Assembly: GCF_002243645.1 (NCBI RefSeq)
Contig: NZ_CP017704.1
Location: forward strand, 3,304,001 to 3,368,000
Direction of reading: 5' to 3'
DNA: 64,000 bases
From: Peribacillus simplex NBRC 15720 = DSM 1321
GTDB taxonomy: Bacteria; Bacillota; Bacilli; Bacillales; DSM-1321
Shown: positions 8,731-16,504 of the stretch, piece after piece
Layout of the letters: each line of letters opens with the position of its first letter
Position numbering within the stretch: the first letter of the stretch is position 1
Notes under the pieces: model-generated
Databases searched by the model: none
Told to the model about the DNA's origin: nothing
Seen by the model: only the letters and a program-made list of their open reading frames with translations
Program-made: the position numbers and the translations under genes

Positions 8731-9170
8731 GGGGAAGATGGCGGAAGCATGTTTCAGAAGTGGATTTGGAGTCGGATTCAAAGACATCAGGATACATCAT
8801 AGAGCTGAGTTTTGTTGTTTGGAAGCGAACCTGTCTCCTCTTTTTCTACGCTGACTAATGGGGGGGGCTGTTAAGCCTGATCCGCTGTAAAGAGCATGTC
8901 ATGTTTGACATGCATATATAAAACCCATGTCTTCCCTAACGTGGATATTGAGCTGCTCATCGGGTTATTAAGTAAGAATGGATCATACCATCAGAAGATA
9001 GTTTGAAGACATCTTTGATACCTTTAAATTCCAATGACCAGTATATAAACAACAAGGTCCAATAGTGTCAGAACGTCATACGTAACGCATTTTTGATGCA
9101 GCTGTTACATAGGCATTAGCCGAAATCAGTATAATTAACAAGTGGGATACAATGGGAAGAGGTGATGGTT
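8731..9170. other. Intergenic region without a recognisable gene
   Basis: About 440 bp between two methyltransferase genes. I see an inverted repeat GCATGTCA-TGT-TTGACATGC near 8893-8912 without a T-run, which could be an operator, and a TATAAT-like hexamer near 9130. No ORF with a convincing start was found. Confidence 0.4.
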
Positions 9171-9875
9171 TTGTCGGAGACGATTACAACCTATGAAGAT
9201 CTATTGAATATGCTGGACTCGCTATTGCGAGAGCCGACTGGATTCTGGAATGGTTTTTATGAAGACCGTGAAAAAGGGGTTCCCTTTTTCGAAAATTTCC
9301 CTGATGAGAATTTGGTTGCATATTTTGATAGTGGGTTAATTGTGCCAGGAAAGGTTCTTGAGCTTGGGTGCGGACCTGGAAGAAATGCCATTTATCTCGC
9401 TCAAAAGGGCTGTTCCATTGATGCGGTGGATCTTTCGAAGGAAGCCCTTGAATGGGGAAAAGAACGAGTGGCAGATAAAAATGTGCACGTGAACTTCATT
9501 CAAAGCAATATATTTGATTTGGATATTGAGGAAGGGCAATATGACTTCGTGTATGATTCAGGTTGTTTTCACCATATTGCTCCTCATCGTAGGATCAATT
9601 ATTTGGAGATGGTGAAAAAGGCGTTAAGGCCTAAGGGGCTGTATGCGATTACTTGTTTTGTCGAAGGCGGCATATTGGGTGGTGCTGACATTTCTGATTG
9701 GGAGGTATATAGGCAAAGAAGCCTCAAAGGCGGATTAGGTTTTACTGAAGAAAAACTCAGAATGATCTTCAAGGAATTTGAAGTGGTGGAAATACGTAAA
9801 ATGAGGGAAATGGAACAAACGGATGAAACCTTTGGGGTGCAAGGTTTATGGACGGCTTTATTTATGAAAAATTGA
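9171..9875 (+). CDS. Class I SAM-dependent methyltransferase
   Basis: 234 residues from TTG 9171, which lies about 7-8 nt after AAGAGG; GTG 9162 and ATG 9165 overlap that ribosome site and are less likely. Motif I is VLELGCGPGRNAIYLA, followed by SIDAVDLSKEALEWG, then FDLDIEEGQYDFVYDSGCFHHI and a C-terminal FGVQGLWTALF. The N-terminal GFWNGFYEDREKG resembles TehB/thiopurine-like small-molecule methyltransferases. Not co-directional in an operon with anything else nearby. Substrate unknown; detoxification of a metalloid or sulfur compound is possible. Confidence 0.85.
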   Translation: MSETITTYEDLLNMLDSLLREPTGFWNGFYEDREKGVPFFENFPDENLVAYFDSGLIVPGKVLELGCGPGRNAIYLAQKGCSIDAVDLSKEALEWGKERVADKNVHVNFIQSNIFDLDIEEGQYDFVYDSGCFHHIAPHRRINYLEMVKKALRPKGLYAITCFVEGGILGGADISDWEVYRQRSLKGGLGFTEEKLRMIFKEFEVVEIRKMREMEQTDETFGVQGLWTALFMKN

Positions 9876-9908
9876 TTCTCATAAGATAGGCGAAATGAGT
9901 TTTAAACG

Positions 9909-9936
9909 GAGGATCTGGGATCAGGTCCTTTTTTTT
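9909..9936 (+). terminator. Probable terminator after the second methyltransferase
   Basis: A short stem GGATC / GGTCC (one G-T pair) followed by eight T residues. The stem is weak, but the T-run and position fit. Confidence 0.5.
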
Positions 9937-10001
9937 ATAAAGAAAAGGGGGGGATTTGTTAACAAAATATAAAAATGGTAAACTAAAAAATAAAATGTGG
10001 T

Positions 10002-10178
10002 TTGGGTGAACGTGGATTTTCCAGAATAATAGATGAAGGTTCTCAATCTTTTTTTGAAAAAACAGTGGTTGTATGGTTTCAAAAAAAAGCTGGGAAGGTA
10101 TATGAAAAGAGGGGCAATTGGGCATCAGGTCATGACATTTCATGTATTGAAGAGGTTATCTTCGATGCTTTTCCTTAG
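10002..10178 (+). CDS. Unidentified short ORF, possibly frameshifted
   Basis: An open frame of 58 codons with protein-like composition (RGFSRIIDEGSQSFFEKT, then VYEKRGNWASGHDISC), ending FDAFP. Its only start in frame is TTG 10002, without a good ribosome site. A GGGGGGG-ATT-TTG start at 9956 opens another frame that stops at 10007 just where this frame becomes plausible, so the original gene may have run from 9956 and suffered a frameshift. I do not recognise the family. The rest of 9937-10302 shows no clear feature. Confidence 0.35.
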   Translation: MGERGFSRIIDEGSQSFFEKTVVVWFQKKAGKVYEKRGNWASGHDISCIEEVIFDAFP

Positions 10179-10302
10179 TTGATAAAAAACTTTAACTTTC
10201 AATACCTGACAATGCTGATTTCAGTATTTAGCTGCATTGGATTTATTGATTGCTGAGACCAATTGGAATGCTATTTTATAAAAAAAATAGGTGGAGAAAC
10301 TT

Positions 10303-11136
10303 ATGCACAGAAATAAAGAACTATATTCCTTTTTATTGGGTGTGGCAGGACAATTGACTGAGGATTGGTACGCAACATTGAATAAAAACGATAAGGCGGG
10401 GGTTTATAGCTCACCTGATCCCAAAGTGATCAAAAAACTTAAACAACAAAATAATGAATTCCATTTACGTTTCTTTCAGGTCTTTGATACAGAGGAAAGG
10501 GAATTCTTTAAGCAGCTTGGTGAGTGGATTGAAGATATCGGTCAGGATGAGCAGCATTTAAAAACACCCATCTATTTTATATTGAGGGAGTTTTTTCGAA
10601 CGCAAGAGCAATACCTGGATTATATTGACCGATTTGTAGGGTTGCATGGAGATCAATATACCCAGGAAGAAATAAATTCCTGGTACCGGATAGTTGTGAA
10701 GGTGTTCAGTGAAGTGATGGAGAGGTTTACGGAAGCGAATCATAGATATGCCAATAAAATCATGAAAGCCCAACAAGCAACGATCGATGAATTGAGCACG
10801 CCCATCATTTCCCTTAAAGATAACATGGCGTTGCTTCCCCTGATAGGCGATATTGACACGACGAGGGGCATGTCCTTGCTTGAAAACACATTACAAAAGT
10901 GCGCTGAAAAAAATGTCACCAGGCTTTTCATTGATCTATCGGGCGTTCATGCAATAGATAGTGCAGCCGCCCACAAGCTGTCACAATTGATTGAATCCTT
11001 ACATTTGATCGGAATCCAAACAACCCTTTCAGGACTTCGTCCGGAAATAGCGATGACTGCCGTTAAGCTTCACCTGCCTTTTGATAAAGTGACGATAAAG
11101 TCCACTCTTGCCCAAGCGATCAGTACGATAAAATAA
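10303..11136 (+). CDS. RsbR-type stressosome protein (N-terminal sensor plus STAS domain)
   Basis: 277 residues from ATG 10303, six bases after GGTGGAG; GTG 10291 is upstream in frame but overlaps the ribosome site. The N-terminal half is the all-helical non-haem-globin-like sensor typical of RsbR paralogues. The C-terminal half is a STAS domain: LSTPIISLKDNMALLPLIGD, IDLSGVHAIDSAAAHKL, LSGLRPEIAMTAV. The Ser in HAIDS sits where RsbR/RsbS have the residue phosphorylated by RsbT. RsbR paralogues form the stressosome that controls SigB. No rsbS or rsbT is here, so it is a distal paralogue like YkoB or YojH. Confidence 0.87.
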   Translation: MHRNKELYSFLLGVAGQLTEDWYATLNKNDKAGVYSSPDPKVIKKLKQQNNEFHLRFFQVFDTEEREFFKQLGEWIEDIGQDEQHLKTPIYFILREFFRTQEQYLDYIDRFVGLHGDQYTQEEINSWYRIVVKVFSEVMERFTEANHRYANKIMKAQQATIDELSTPIISLKDNMALLPLIGDIDTTRGMSLLENTLQKCAEKNVTRLFIDLSGVHAIDSAAAHKLSQLIESLHLIGIQTTLSGLRPEIAMTAVKLHLPFDKVTIKSTLAQAISTIK

Positions 11137-11180
11137 TACATACATATCCAGGGCATGGGGATGCTCGTTATAAATTTCAT

Positions 11181-11210
11181 CGAGAAGACCGCCATATGGC
11201 GGTCTTCTCG
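11181..11210. terminator. Perfect 30-bp palindrome after the RsbR gene
   Basis: CGAGAAGACCGCCAT and its exact reverse complement, centred on CATATG, 44 bp after the stop. No T-run follows on either strand. It may still terminate or stabilise the mRNA, or bind a dimeric protein. A related but imperfect hairpin with T-run is at 24285-24312. Confidence 0.55.
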
Positions 11211-11239
11211 CATGTATAAGTGATGCTGCATTCAAAATG

Positions 11240-11272
11240 GGTACCGGGCTCCATAAAGCAAGAGCCGGAACC
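11240..11272 (-). terminator. Hairpin after ktrA
   Basis: On the minus strand GGTTCCGGCTC pairs with GAGCCCGGTACC around a 10-base loop, eight bases after the ktrA stop. The following T tract is weak (CATTTTG), so confidence is moderate. Confidence 0.55.
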
Positions 11273-11279
11273 TGCTGGA

Positions 11280-11936
11280 TTATTCAATATTGGCAAAGAT
11301 GGCTAGATCTTCTTTGTTGCCAACCACTAAAAGCAAATCTTTTTCATGGATATCCTGATCTGGTGAGGGTGCTATGATAATTTCTCCATTACTCACGATG
11401 GCAATGACGCTGATATTATATTTTGCACGCAAATCTAGCTCTCTGAGGCTTTTTCCCTTCATGCTCATGGGGAGGATGATTTCCTCGATATTATATTCTT
11501 TAGAGAGCTCTATATAGTTCAGCATGTTAGGGGAAAGGAGCTGATTCGCGACCCGTTCCCCCATATCCCTCTCAGGATAGATGACCCAGTCGGCACCGAT
11601 TTTAGTGAGCACCTGACCGTGATTTTTATTGAGTGCTTTGGCAATGACCTTTTCGACCCCAAGCTCTTTTAAAAGCAAGGTAGTTAAAATGCTCGATTGC
11701 ATGTCATTTCCGATGGCTACGATGACACAATCGAAATTACGGATTCCGATTGCTTTCAATGTCTCTTCTTCAGTCGTATCCGCCATGACCGCATGGGTAA
11801 CGCTCAGTTCCGAATTCTCGACTCTTTCCTCGTTGACATCAATACCCAATACCTCTTGGCCGGCCGTATATAATCTATGGGCCACACTGGTTCCGAATCT
11901 GCCTAAACCGATCACGGCATATTGTCGTTTTCCCAT
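11280..11936 (-). CDS. ktrA: Potassium uptake regulatory subunit KtrA/KtrC (RCK domain)
   Basis: 218 residues. The N-terminal RCK/TrkA-N domain has the nucleotide loop VIGLGRFGTSVAHRL, acidic VLGIDVNEERV and IRNFDCVIVAIG; the C-terminal TrkA-C domain covers about 140-218. KtrA forms a cytoplasmic octameric ring that binds ATP/ADP on the RCK_N domain and c-di-AMP on the RCK_C domain and gates the KtrB pore. The gene lies 22 bp after ktrB. The order ktrB-ktrA is reversed relative to the B. subtilis ktrAB operon. Whether it is the A or C paralogue cannot be decided by eye. Confidence 0.9.
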   Translation of the reverse strand: MGKRQYAVIGLGRFGTSVAHRLYTAGQEVLGIDVNEERVENSELSVTHAVMADTTEEETLKAIGIRNFDCVIVAIGNDMQSSILTTLLLKELGVEKVIAKALNKNHGQVLTKIGADWVIYPERDMGERVANQLLSPNMLNYIELSKEYNIEEIILPMSMKGKSLRELDLRAKYNISVIAIVSNGEIIIAPSPDQDIHEKDLLLVVGNKEDLAIFANIE

Positions 11937-11958
11937 CTTTTACACTCCTCATTTATGA

Positions 11959-13308
11959 TTAACCAATCATGATTTTCCCTTTTGGCCGGCGGAACGAATC
12001 TGGTTTGCGCCTCATAGTGATAGCAAAGGCCAAAGTCAATGGACCCACACGGCCTGCAAACATCGTGAAAATGATGAGCATCCGGCCAACAGGTGATAAT
12101 TCTGGGGTCAAACCCATTGAAAGTCCCACGGTGGCAAATGCTGAAGTGGCTTCGAATAAAATCATCAAGAAGTCAGTTCCGCTTTCAGTGATGGCCAGCA
12201 GAATGGAGATGATTGAAACCATGAATACGCCAATGAATGTAACGGATAATGCTTTAAAGATCGTTTCACTCACAATGCGGTGACGGAATAATACCACATC
12301 ACCCTTTCCTTTAATCTGAGACCAAACCGTTCCAACAAGCGTTGCCAATGTAGTTGTTTTAATCCCGCCGCCAGTCGATCCGGGTGAAGCCCCAACGAAC
12401 ATCAAGAAAATGATGAGCAGTAATGTAGGCTGAGTTAAATCAGGGATATTCAGCGTATTGGAGCCTGCCGTCCGTGGTGAAACCGATTGAAATAGAGATG
12501 ACAGCATTTTACCCATGAAAGATAAAGGCTGCAATGTCTTGGCATTGCTGAACTCGAATAAAAAGATTAAAATTGTACCGGCAATCGTGAGGGTCAAGCT
12601 AGTCGTCAGAACTATCTTCGTATGTACGGATAAACGATGGGTATTCCGATATTCGTATAGTTCATTCATCACGATAAAACCTATCCCGCCAAACGTGATG
12701 AGGAAGGCGATGGTAAGTGTTACGAATGGATCCGATACATAAGGGGTCAAACTCCTGAATTCCCCCATTAAATCAAAGCCGGCATTATTGAAATTCGATA
12801 TGGAATGAAAAAACCCGTAATAGACTGCCTTGCCGATTGGCATGTCAAAAGAAAAGCGAATCGATAAGATAAGGGCACCCAAGCCTTCAATGATCGCCGT
12901 GAAAATTAAAAGCCGCTTGACTAATTTGACTACACCCGCCATGGATAGATTATTTAAGGACTCCTGCAGAACTAATCTGCCTTTTAAAGAAATCTTTTTG
13001 CCTAATAATAAAAAGAAAAACGTCGCAAATGTCATGAAACCTAAGCCGCCTACCTGAATCAGTGTTAAGATGACCAACTCCCCAAAAGTGGTGAAGGTCG
13101 TTCCCGTATCGACTACGACCAGTCCTGTTACACATGTAGCGGAAGTCGAGGTGAATAAAGCATCCAGAAAAGAAAGGCCATTTCCATTTTCTGTGGAAAT
13201 CGGCAGGGTCAATAAATAGGCCCCAATAAGTATCAAGATGGCAAAGCCGAGTACAAGTATTTTTGGCGGATCCAATTTTGTCATTCTCAAATGATCATCC
13301 CTACCCAT
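11959..13308 (-). CDS. ktrB: Potassium uptake membrane subunit KtrB/KtrD
   Basis: 449 residues with the four-fold M1-P-M2 architecture of Trk/Ktr/HKT pores. The four pore loops are visible: SATCVTGLVVVDTG, SNFNNAGFDL, GASPGSTGGGIKTTT and SAFATVGLSMGLTPELS, each with the filter glycine. The start is uncertain: ATG 13308 has no clear ribosome site, while TTG 13290 and ATG 13284 follow GGGTAGGGATG. It imports K+ (often Na+-dependent) and needs the RCK ring encoded just downstream. A c-di-AMP riboswitch and sigma-A-like promoter precede it. Confidence 0.92.
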   Translation of the reverse strand: MGRDDHLRMTKLDPPKILVLGFAILILIGAYLLTLPISTENGNGLSFLDALFTSTSATCVTGLVVVDTGTTFTTFGELVILTLIQVGGLGFMTFATFFFLLLGKKISLKGRLVLQESLNNLSMAGVVKLVKRLLIFTAIIEGLGALILSIRFSFDMPIGKAVYYGFFHSISNFNNAGFDLMGEFRSLTPYVSDPFVTLTIAFLITFGGIGFIVMNELYEYRNTHRLSVHTKIVLTTSLTLTIAGTILIFLFEFSNAKTLQPLSFMGKMLSSLFQSVSPRTAGSNTLNIPDLTQPTLLLIIFLMFVGASPGSTGGGIKTTTLATLVGTVWSQIKGKGDVVLFRHRIVSETIFKALSVTFIGVFMVSIISILLAITESGTDFLMILFEATSAFATVGLSMGLTPELSPVGRMLIIFTMFAGRVGPLTLAFAITMRRKPDSFRRPKGKIMIG

Positions 13309-13454
13309 AAAAATATTGTGTAAAACTGTATGATATTTTAATCATCAATCTTCCGAATCTTTTTAAGGCATAATAAAAAGACCTGCGAAAACATCGAGCA
13401 GCTATTTTGCCACAAAAAGCGTGCAAAAAAGCTCCCGAAATAGGCGGTCTTATG

Positions 13455-13600
13455 ACCTCCTTCGCTTTAGCCGACGAAGTTAGCTGACGGGTAGGATGGC
13501 GAAAGAGCTGATCTCATCCCTTCTGCAAGGCAGAATTAACCCCAAATGATTGGGTCCTCCGTACTCAATTCCTTTGAGTTTAGGCCGAAATGCATTAAAT
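13455..13600 (-). promoter_or_regulatory. ydaO/yuaA-type c-di-AMP riboswitch
   Basis: On the minus strand, in order: GAGTACGGAGGACCCAATC, TTTGGGGTTAATTC, a GCAGAAGGGATGAGATC arm, and CCATCCTACCCGTCAGCTAA followed by CTTCGTCGGCTAAAGCGAAG. These match the conserved blocks of the ydaO class, which binds two c-di-AMP molecules and shuts off downstream expression when the nucleotide is high. It lies about 150 bp upstream of ktrB, as in B. subtilis ktrAB. A clear intrinsic terminator between aptamer and gene was not found by eye. Confidence 0.93.
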
Positions 13601-13610
13601 TGATAAACGT

Positions 13611-13640
13611 ATTCTACTCCCATCATTTAGCAGTTGTAAA
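13611..13640 (-). promoter_or_regulatory. Probable sigma-A promoter of the ktrBA operon
   Basis: On the minus strand TTTACA, 18-bp spacer, TAGAAT. Transcription would start near 13604, just at the 5' end of the riboswitch, which supports both calls. Confidence 0.6.
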
Positions 13641-13712
13641 CCCCTAATTGGTAAATAAATATTTCTTTAACAAGACTGAAAATTTACGTTTTATTTACAT
13701 TTTAAAAACGTA

Positions 13713-13741
13713 TTGACAAATATTAGTTAGCACATTATGAT
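13713..13741 (+). promoter_or_regulatory. Strong sigma-A promoter for the 63-aa gene
   Basis: TTGACA, a 17-bp spacer, TATGAT. The expected start point near 13748 leaves an untranslated leader of about 180 bases before the ATG at 13929; no known riboswitch was recognised in it. Confidence 0.7.
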
Positions 13742-13928
13742 AGGTTCGATTAATCCGATTATGATAACCAGCATCGATGTACTTTATTCAATACTTTTAA
13801 GCAGAACATGTCATTGCCAATCAAAATTTCTAATATATAAATTATGTTTCTTTTGTGAATTATAAAGAAAAAAAGCATTGCATTCGTATTTAAAAATTCA
13901 ATACATTTTATTAAAAAGGCGGGCAATT

Positions 13929-14120
13929 ATGGAGAAGACGTTCAATAGATATGTTATTAATGCTACAGGCAAGGGTGGCCAGACATATTTAACACAATGC
14001 CAGGATAAAGATGCACTAAGGAAATGGATAGCCGATCATGAGGATCAAATCATCATGAATGAATTAAGGATAACGGATAAGAAAAAGAATCCGTTTTTAA
14101 AATTGTTTTCCCTAAGGTAA
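13929..14120 (+). CDS. Small hypothetical cytosolic protein (63 aa)
   Basis: Starts MEKTFNRYVINATGKGG at ATG 13929, seven bases after AAAGGCGGG; the longer frame from 13878 has no ribosome site. No signal peptide or membrane span. The C-terminus is basic and ends KKKNPFLKLFSLR, possibly an amphipathic tail. It has its own near-consensus promoter (13713-13741), a long leader and a terminator (14221-14250), so it is a true monocistronic gene. I do not recognise the family. Confidence 0.7.
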   Translation: MEKTFNRYVINATGKGGQTYLTQCQDKDALRKWIADHEDQIIMNELRITDKKKNPFLKLFSLR

Positions 14121-14220
14121 ATTAACTGAATCCAACATTCACTAGCGGTATTCAATTATGTAATCCCTGTGTTCTATCCAGGAACGCTGAGCGAAAAATC
14201 CATATCTTGTTTTGCTTTGA

Positions 14221-14250
14221 AACTCATTTATTTTGAATGAGTTTTTTTGT
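14221..14250 (+). terminator. Terminator after the 63-aa gene
   Basis: Stem AACTCATT / AATGAGTT, 8-base loop, followed by TTTTTTT. Confidence 0.82.
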
Positions 14251-14339
14251 GTTGTTTACAATAGTAATCCATTGATGTTAAAATTTAGCAATAGTTAATG
14301 TGGACGTAAATAGGAGAAAAGTAAATGAAATGACCACTT

Positions 14340-14456
14340 TCCAAAAGAGCCCCGAAAGCAGCAGAGTATAGGAAGGGGATGTATGGTGACACGCAGGGGT
14401 GGCACCGCAAATTGATCTCGTCCCGAGACGCATTTCTTTGGGACGTTTTTTTTATT
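14340..14456 (+). promoter_or_regulatory. T-box-type antitermination module before the MFS gene
   Basis: It has the T-box core GGGGTGGCACCGC at 14395-14408 and a terminator hairpin CGTCCC / GGGACG followed by eight T residues at 14423-14456. A CCCC/GGGG helix (GAGCCCC ... GGAAGGGG) lies just upstream at 14349-14380. I cannot find a normal full-length Stem I with AG/GNUG loops or a specifier, so the leader is short or degenerate. The ribosome site of the MFS gene (AAAGGAGGAG) follows directly. Confidence 0.65.
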
Positions 14457-14481
14457 CTTTACGGTCAAAGGAGGAGAAGCG

Positions 14482-15741
14482 ATGACATTACGAAATACAT
14501 TAGTATCCTGGAAATATCCTTCCATTCTATTGTGCGGGATTGGTATCTCCAACTTCGGTTCTTGGGTTTATTTCATTGCACTTAATTTAATCGTTCTGGA
14601 TATGACTGATTCAGCCTTGGCGTTAGCTGGACTTTATATCGTTAAACCGATGGCTGCCATATTTACGAATGTGTGGGCAGGCAGCGTGATTGACCGGATA
14701 AATAAGCGGAATCTAATGGTGGCACTTGACCTATTTCGAATGGTATTCATAGCCTTGCTGCCATTGACTTCTTCTATTTGGATCATCTATTCCCTTGTCT
14801 TCGTGATCAATATGGCAGGGGCCATGTTCGTAACAACATCAAGGTCGTATATTACAAAATTGATACCCGTTGAACAGAGGAAACGATTTAACTCATTACG
14901 AAGCTTAATGGATTCTGGAGCTTTTTTGATTGGACCAGCGCTAGCGGGTATCCTTTTCTTAATCGGTACACCCGTTTTAGCGATTTATATTAACGCGGCT
15001 GCCTTATTATTATCCGGTATCATCACTCTATTCATGCCTAATCTTGAAAAGGATCATTCCCTTGAACAATCCAGTCATTACCTGTCTTGGACCATCATGA
15101 AAAAGGATTGGAGCATCGTCCTGGACTTCAGCCGGAAATCTTCCTATATCATGCTCATTTATTTCCTATTCAGCTGCATGGTGGTGATGGAAACGGCCAT
15201 TGATTCCCAAGAAGCCGCGTTTGCCAAGGCCGTACTCTTTTTGTCAGACAGCGATTACGGATTCCTTGTAAGCATTGCCGGGGCAGGCATCATTGCGGGC
15301 GCCATAGTCAATGCTGTATTCATCAGTAAAGTGCAAATTTCGTACCTGATTGGTCTTGGATCTTTATTTGTCTCGATAGGTTATATGATCTATGCTTTTT
15401 CGAATTCCTTTTCGCTGGCCGCCATCGGATTCTTCATCATTGCCTTTTCACTGGCTTTTGCCAACACAGGCTTTCAAACCTTTTATCAAAATAATATTCC
15501 AGTGGAAATCATGGGCAGGGTCGGAAGTATTTTTGGCTTATTAGAAGCTTTATTGATTATCTGTACAACCGCAATTGTTGGTGTTTCAGCTCATTTCATT
15601 TCGATTCGGTTCGTGGTGATTTCAGGTTCCCTGATCATGCTCGCTTTATCAATTATATTGTCGATGCTTAGTATGAAGGCCTCGAAGAGCAGGTATTATT
15701 CCGTTGGTAATGTAGAGGTGAAAGCGGGGGAAAAGATGTAA
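14482..15741 (+). CDS. Major facilitator superfamily transporter
   Basis: 419 residues with about 12 hydrophobic segments. Start ATG is 7 nt after AAAGGAGGAG. The loop between TM2 and TM3 reads SVIDRINKRNLMVALDLFR, a variant of the MFS G-x-x-x-D-R motif, and the N-terminus (NFGSWVYFIALNLIVLDM) resembles macrolide-efflux-type (MefA/YfmO-like) members. Such proteins export drugs or metabolites by proton antiport. The upstream T-box-like module suggests expression follows tRNA charging, so an amino-acid-related substrate is possible. The TetR gene at 15787 is convergent and probably unrelated. Confidence 0.85.
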   Translation: MTLRNTLVSWKYPSILLCGIGISNFGSWVYFIALNLIVLDMTDSALALAGLYIVKPMAAIFTNVWAGSVIDRINKRNLMVALDLFRMVFIALLPLTSSIWIIYSLVFVINMAGAMFVTTSRSYITKLIPVEQRKRFNSLRSLMDSGAFLIGPALAGILFLIGTPVLAIYINAAALLLSGIITLFMPNLEKDHSLEQSSHYLSWTIMKKDWSIVLDFSRKSSYIMLIYFLFSCMVVMETAIDSQEAAFAKAVLFLSDSDYGFLVSIAGAGIIAGAIVNAVFISKVQISYLIGLGSLFVSIGYMIYAFSNSFSLAAIGFFIIAFSLAFANTGFQTFYQNNIPVEIMGRVGSIFGLLEALLIICTTAIVGVSAHFISIRFVVISGSLIMLALSIILSMLSMKASKSRYYSVGNVEVKAGEKM

Positions 15742-15746
15742 TCCGA

Positions 15747-15780
15747 TTTAAAGGCATGTTGATGGAACATGCCTTTAATG
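15747..15780. terminator. Bidirectional terminator between convergent MFS and TetR genes
   Basis: TTTAAAGGCATGTT / AACATGCCTTTAA around a 5-base loop, lying between two convergent stop codons. T-runs are short on both strands. Confidence 0.65.
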
Positions 15781-15786
15781 AATCGT

Positions 15787-16386
15787 TCATTGAATGAAAG
15801 TGCGCAATTGGCTGATGAAGTTCAAGATTTGAAAATGGATTTTCGCCATTTCTTCCGCCGTTTGCTCTTCACAATTCTCCAGCCACTCCTGTATCACCCC
15901 TAAAATCGCCGATGTCAGGAAGGCGTGCATATACATGCGGAACGCTTCATTTTTAGCTGCTGGATGCAGGCTGATCAAACGCTCCAACAGTACTTCACCG
16001 AATACGCGCTTTATTTTTTTGGCAAAAGAAGGATCGCCCTGATCACCAAGAATGGCCCTTAATTCGTGAGCATGTTCACTGATGAATTGAAAAATCGCTA
16101 CGAAGGGCGGGTATAGTTGTTGTTGATGAAGAGCCAAAAAAGCCTCTTTCGGCAAAATGGCAGTAATGCGAGTTTGAAGTTCATTTAACAATTCCTGCTG
16201 TATGTGATCCATCAATTCATATTTATCTGCGTAATGTAAATAGAATGTGCCCCGATTAATGTTGGCGTGCTCTGCAATTTTCTTCACTGATACATATGAG
16301 AAACCCTCTGCTTCAACGAGTGCAATAAAATGATGTTGTATCTGCATTTTAGTCTTTTGTACCATATCCTCATGAATTGATGCCAT
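15787..16386 (-). CDS. TetR family regulator of the ABC exporter
   Basis: 199 residues. The N-terminal HTH is clear: FSYVSVKKIAEHANINRGTFYLHYADKYEL. The C-terminal all-helical domain ends LEWLENCEEQTAEEMAK-like and belongs to the TetR_C subgroup seen beside ABC-2 exporters. It is divergent from the ABC operon at 16505, with inverted repeats in the shared region, so it most likely represses that operon and itself. Ligand unknown. Confidence 0.87.
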   Translation of the reverse strand: MASIHEDMVQKTKMQIQHHFIALVEAEGFSYVSVKKIAEHANINRGTFYLHYADKYELMDHIQQELLNELQTRITAILPKEAFLALHQQQLYPPFVAIFQFISEHAHELRAILGDQGDPSFAKKIKRVFGEVLLERLISLHPAAKNEAFRMYMHAFLTSAILGVIQEWLENCEEQTAEEMAKIHFQILNFISQLRTFIQ

Positions 16387-16405
16387 GGAATGTCTCCTTC
16401 ACTAA

Positions 16406-16478
16406 ACATTTTTCGAAATGTGTTGATTGTATTAGACCGAATGCTACCTTAGAATGATGATACACTCAACACCGTGTT
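16406..16478. promoter_or_regulatory. Two candidate TetR operators in the divergent promoter
   Basis: ACATTT-TTCG-AAATGT (16406-16421) and AACAC-C-GTGTT (16468-16478) are both perfect inverted repeats in the 120-bp gap between the TetR and ABC genes. Confidence 0.5.
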
Positions 16479-16504
16479 AATTAAAGAGGGAGGATGTGTG
16501 TACA

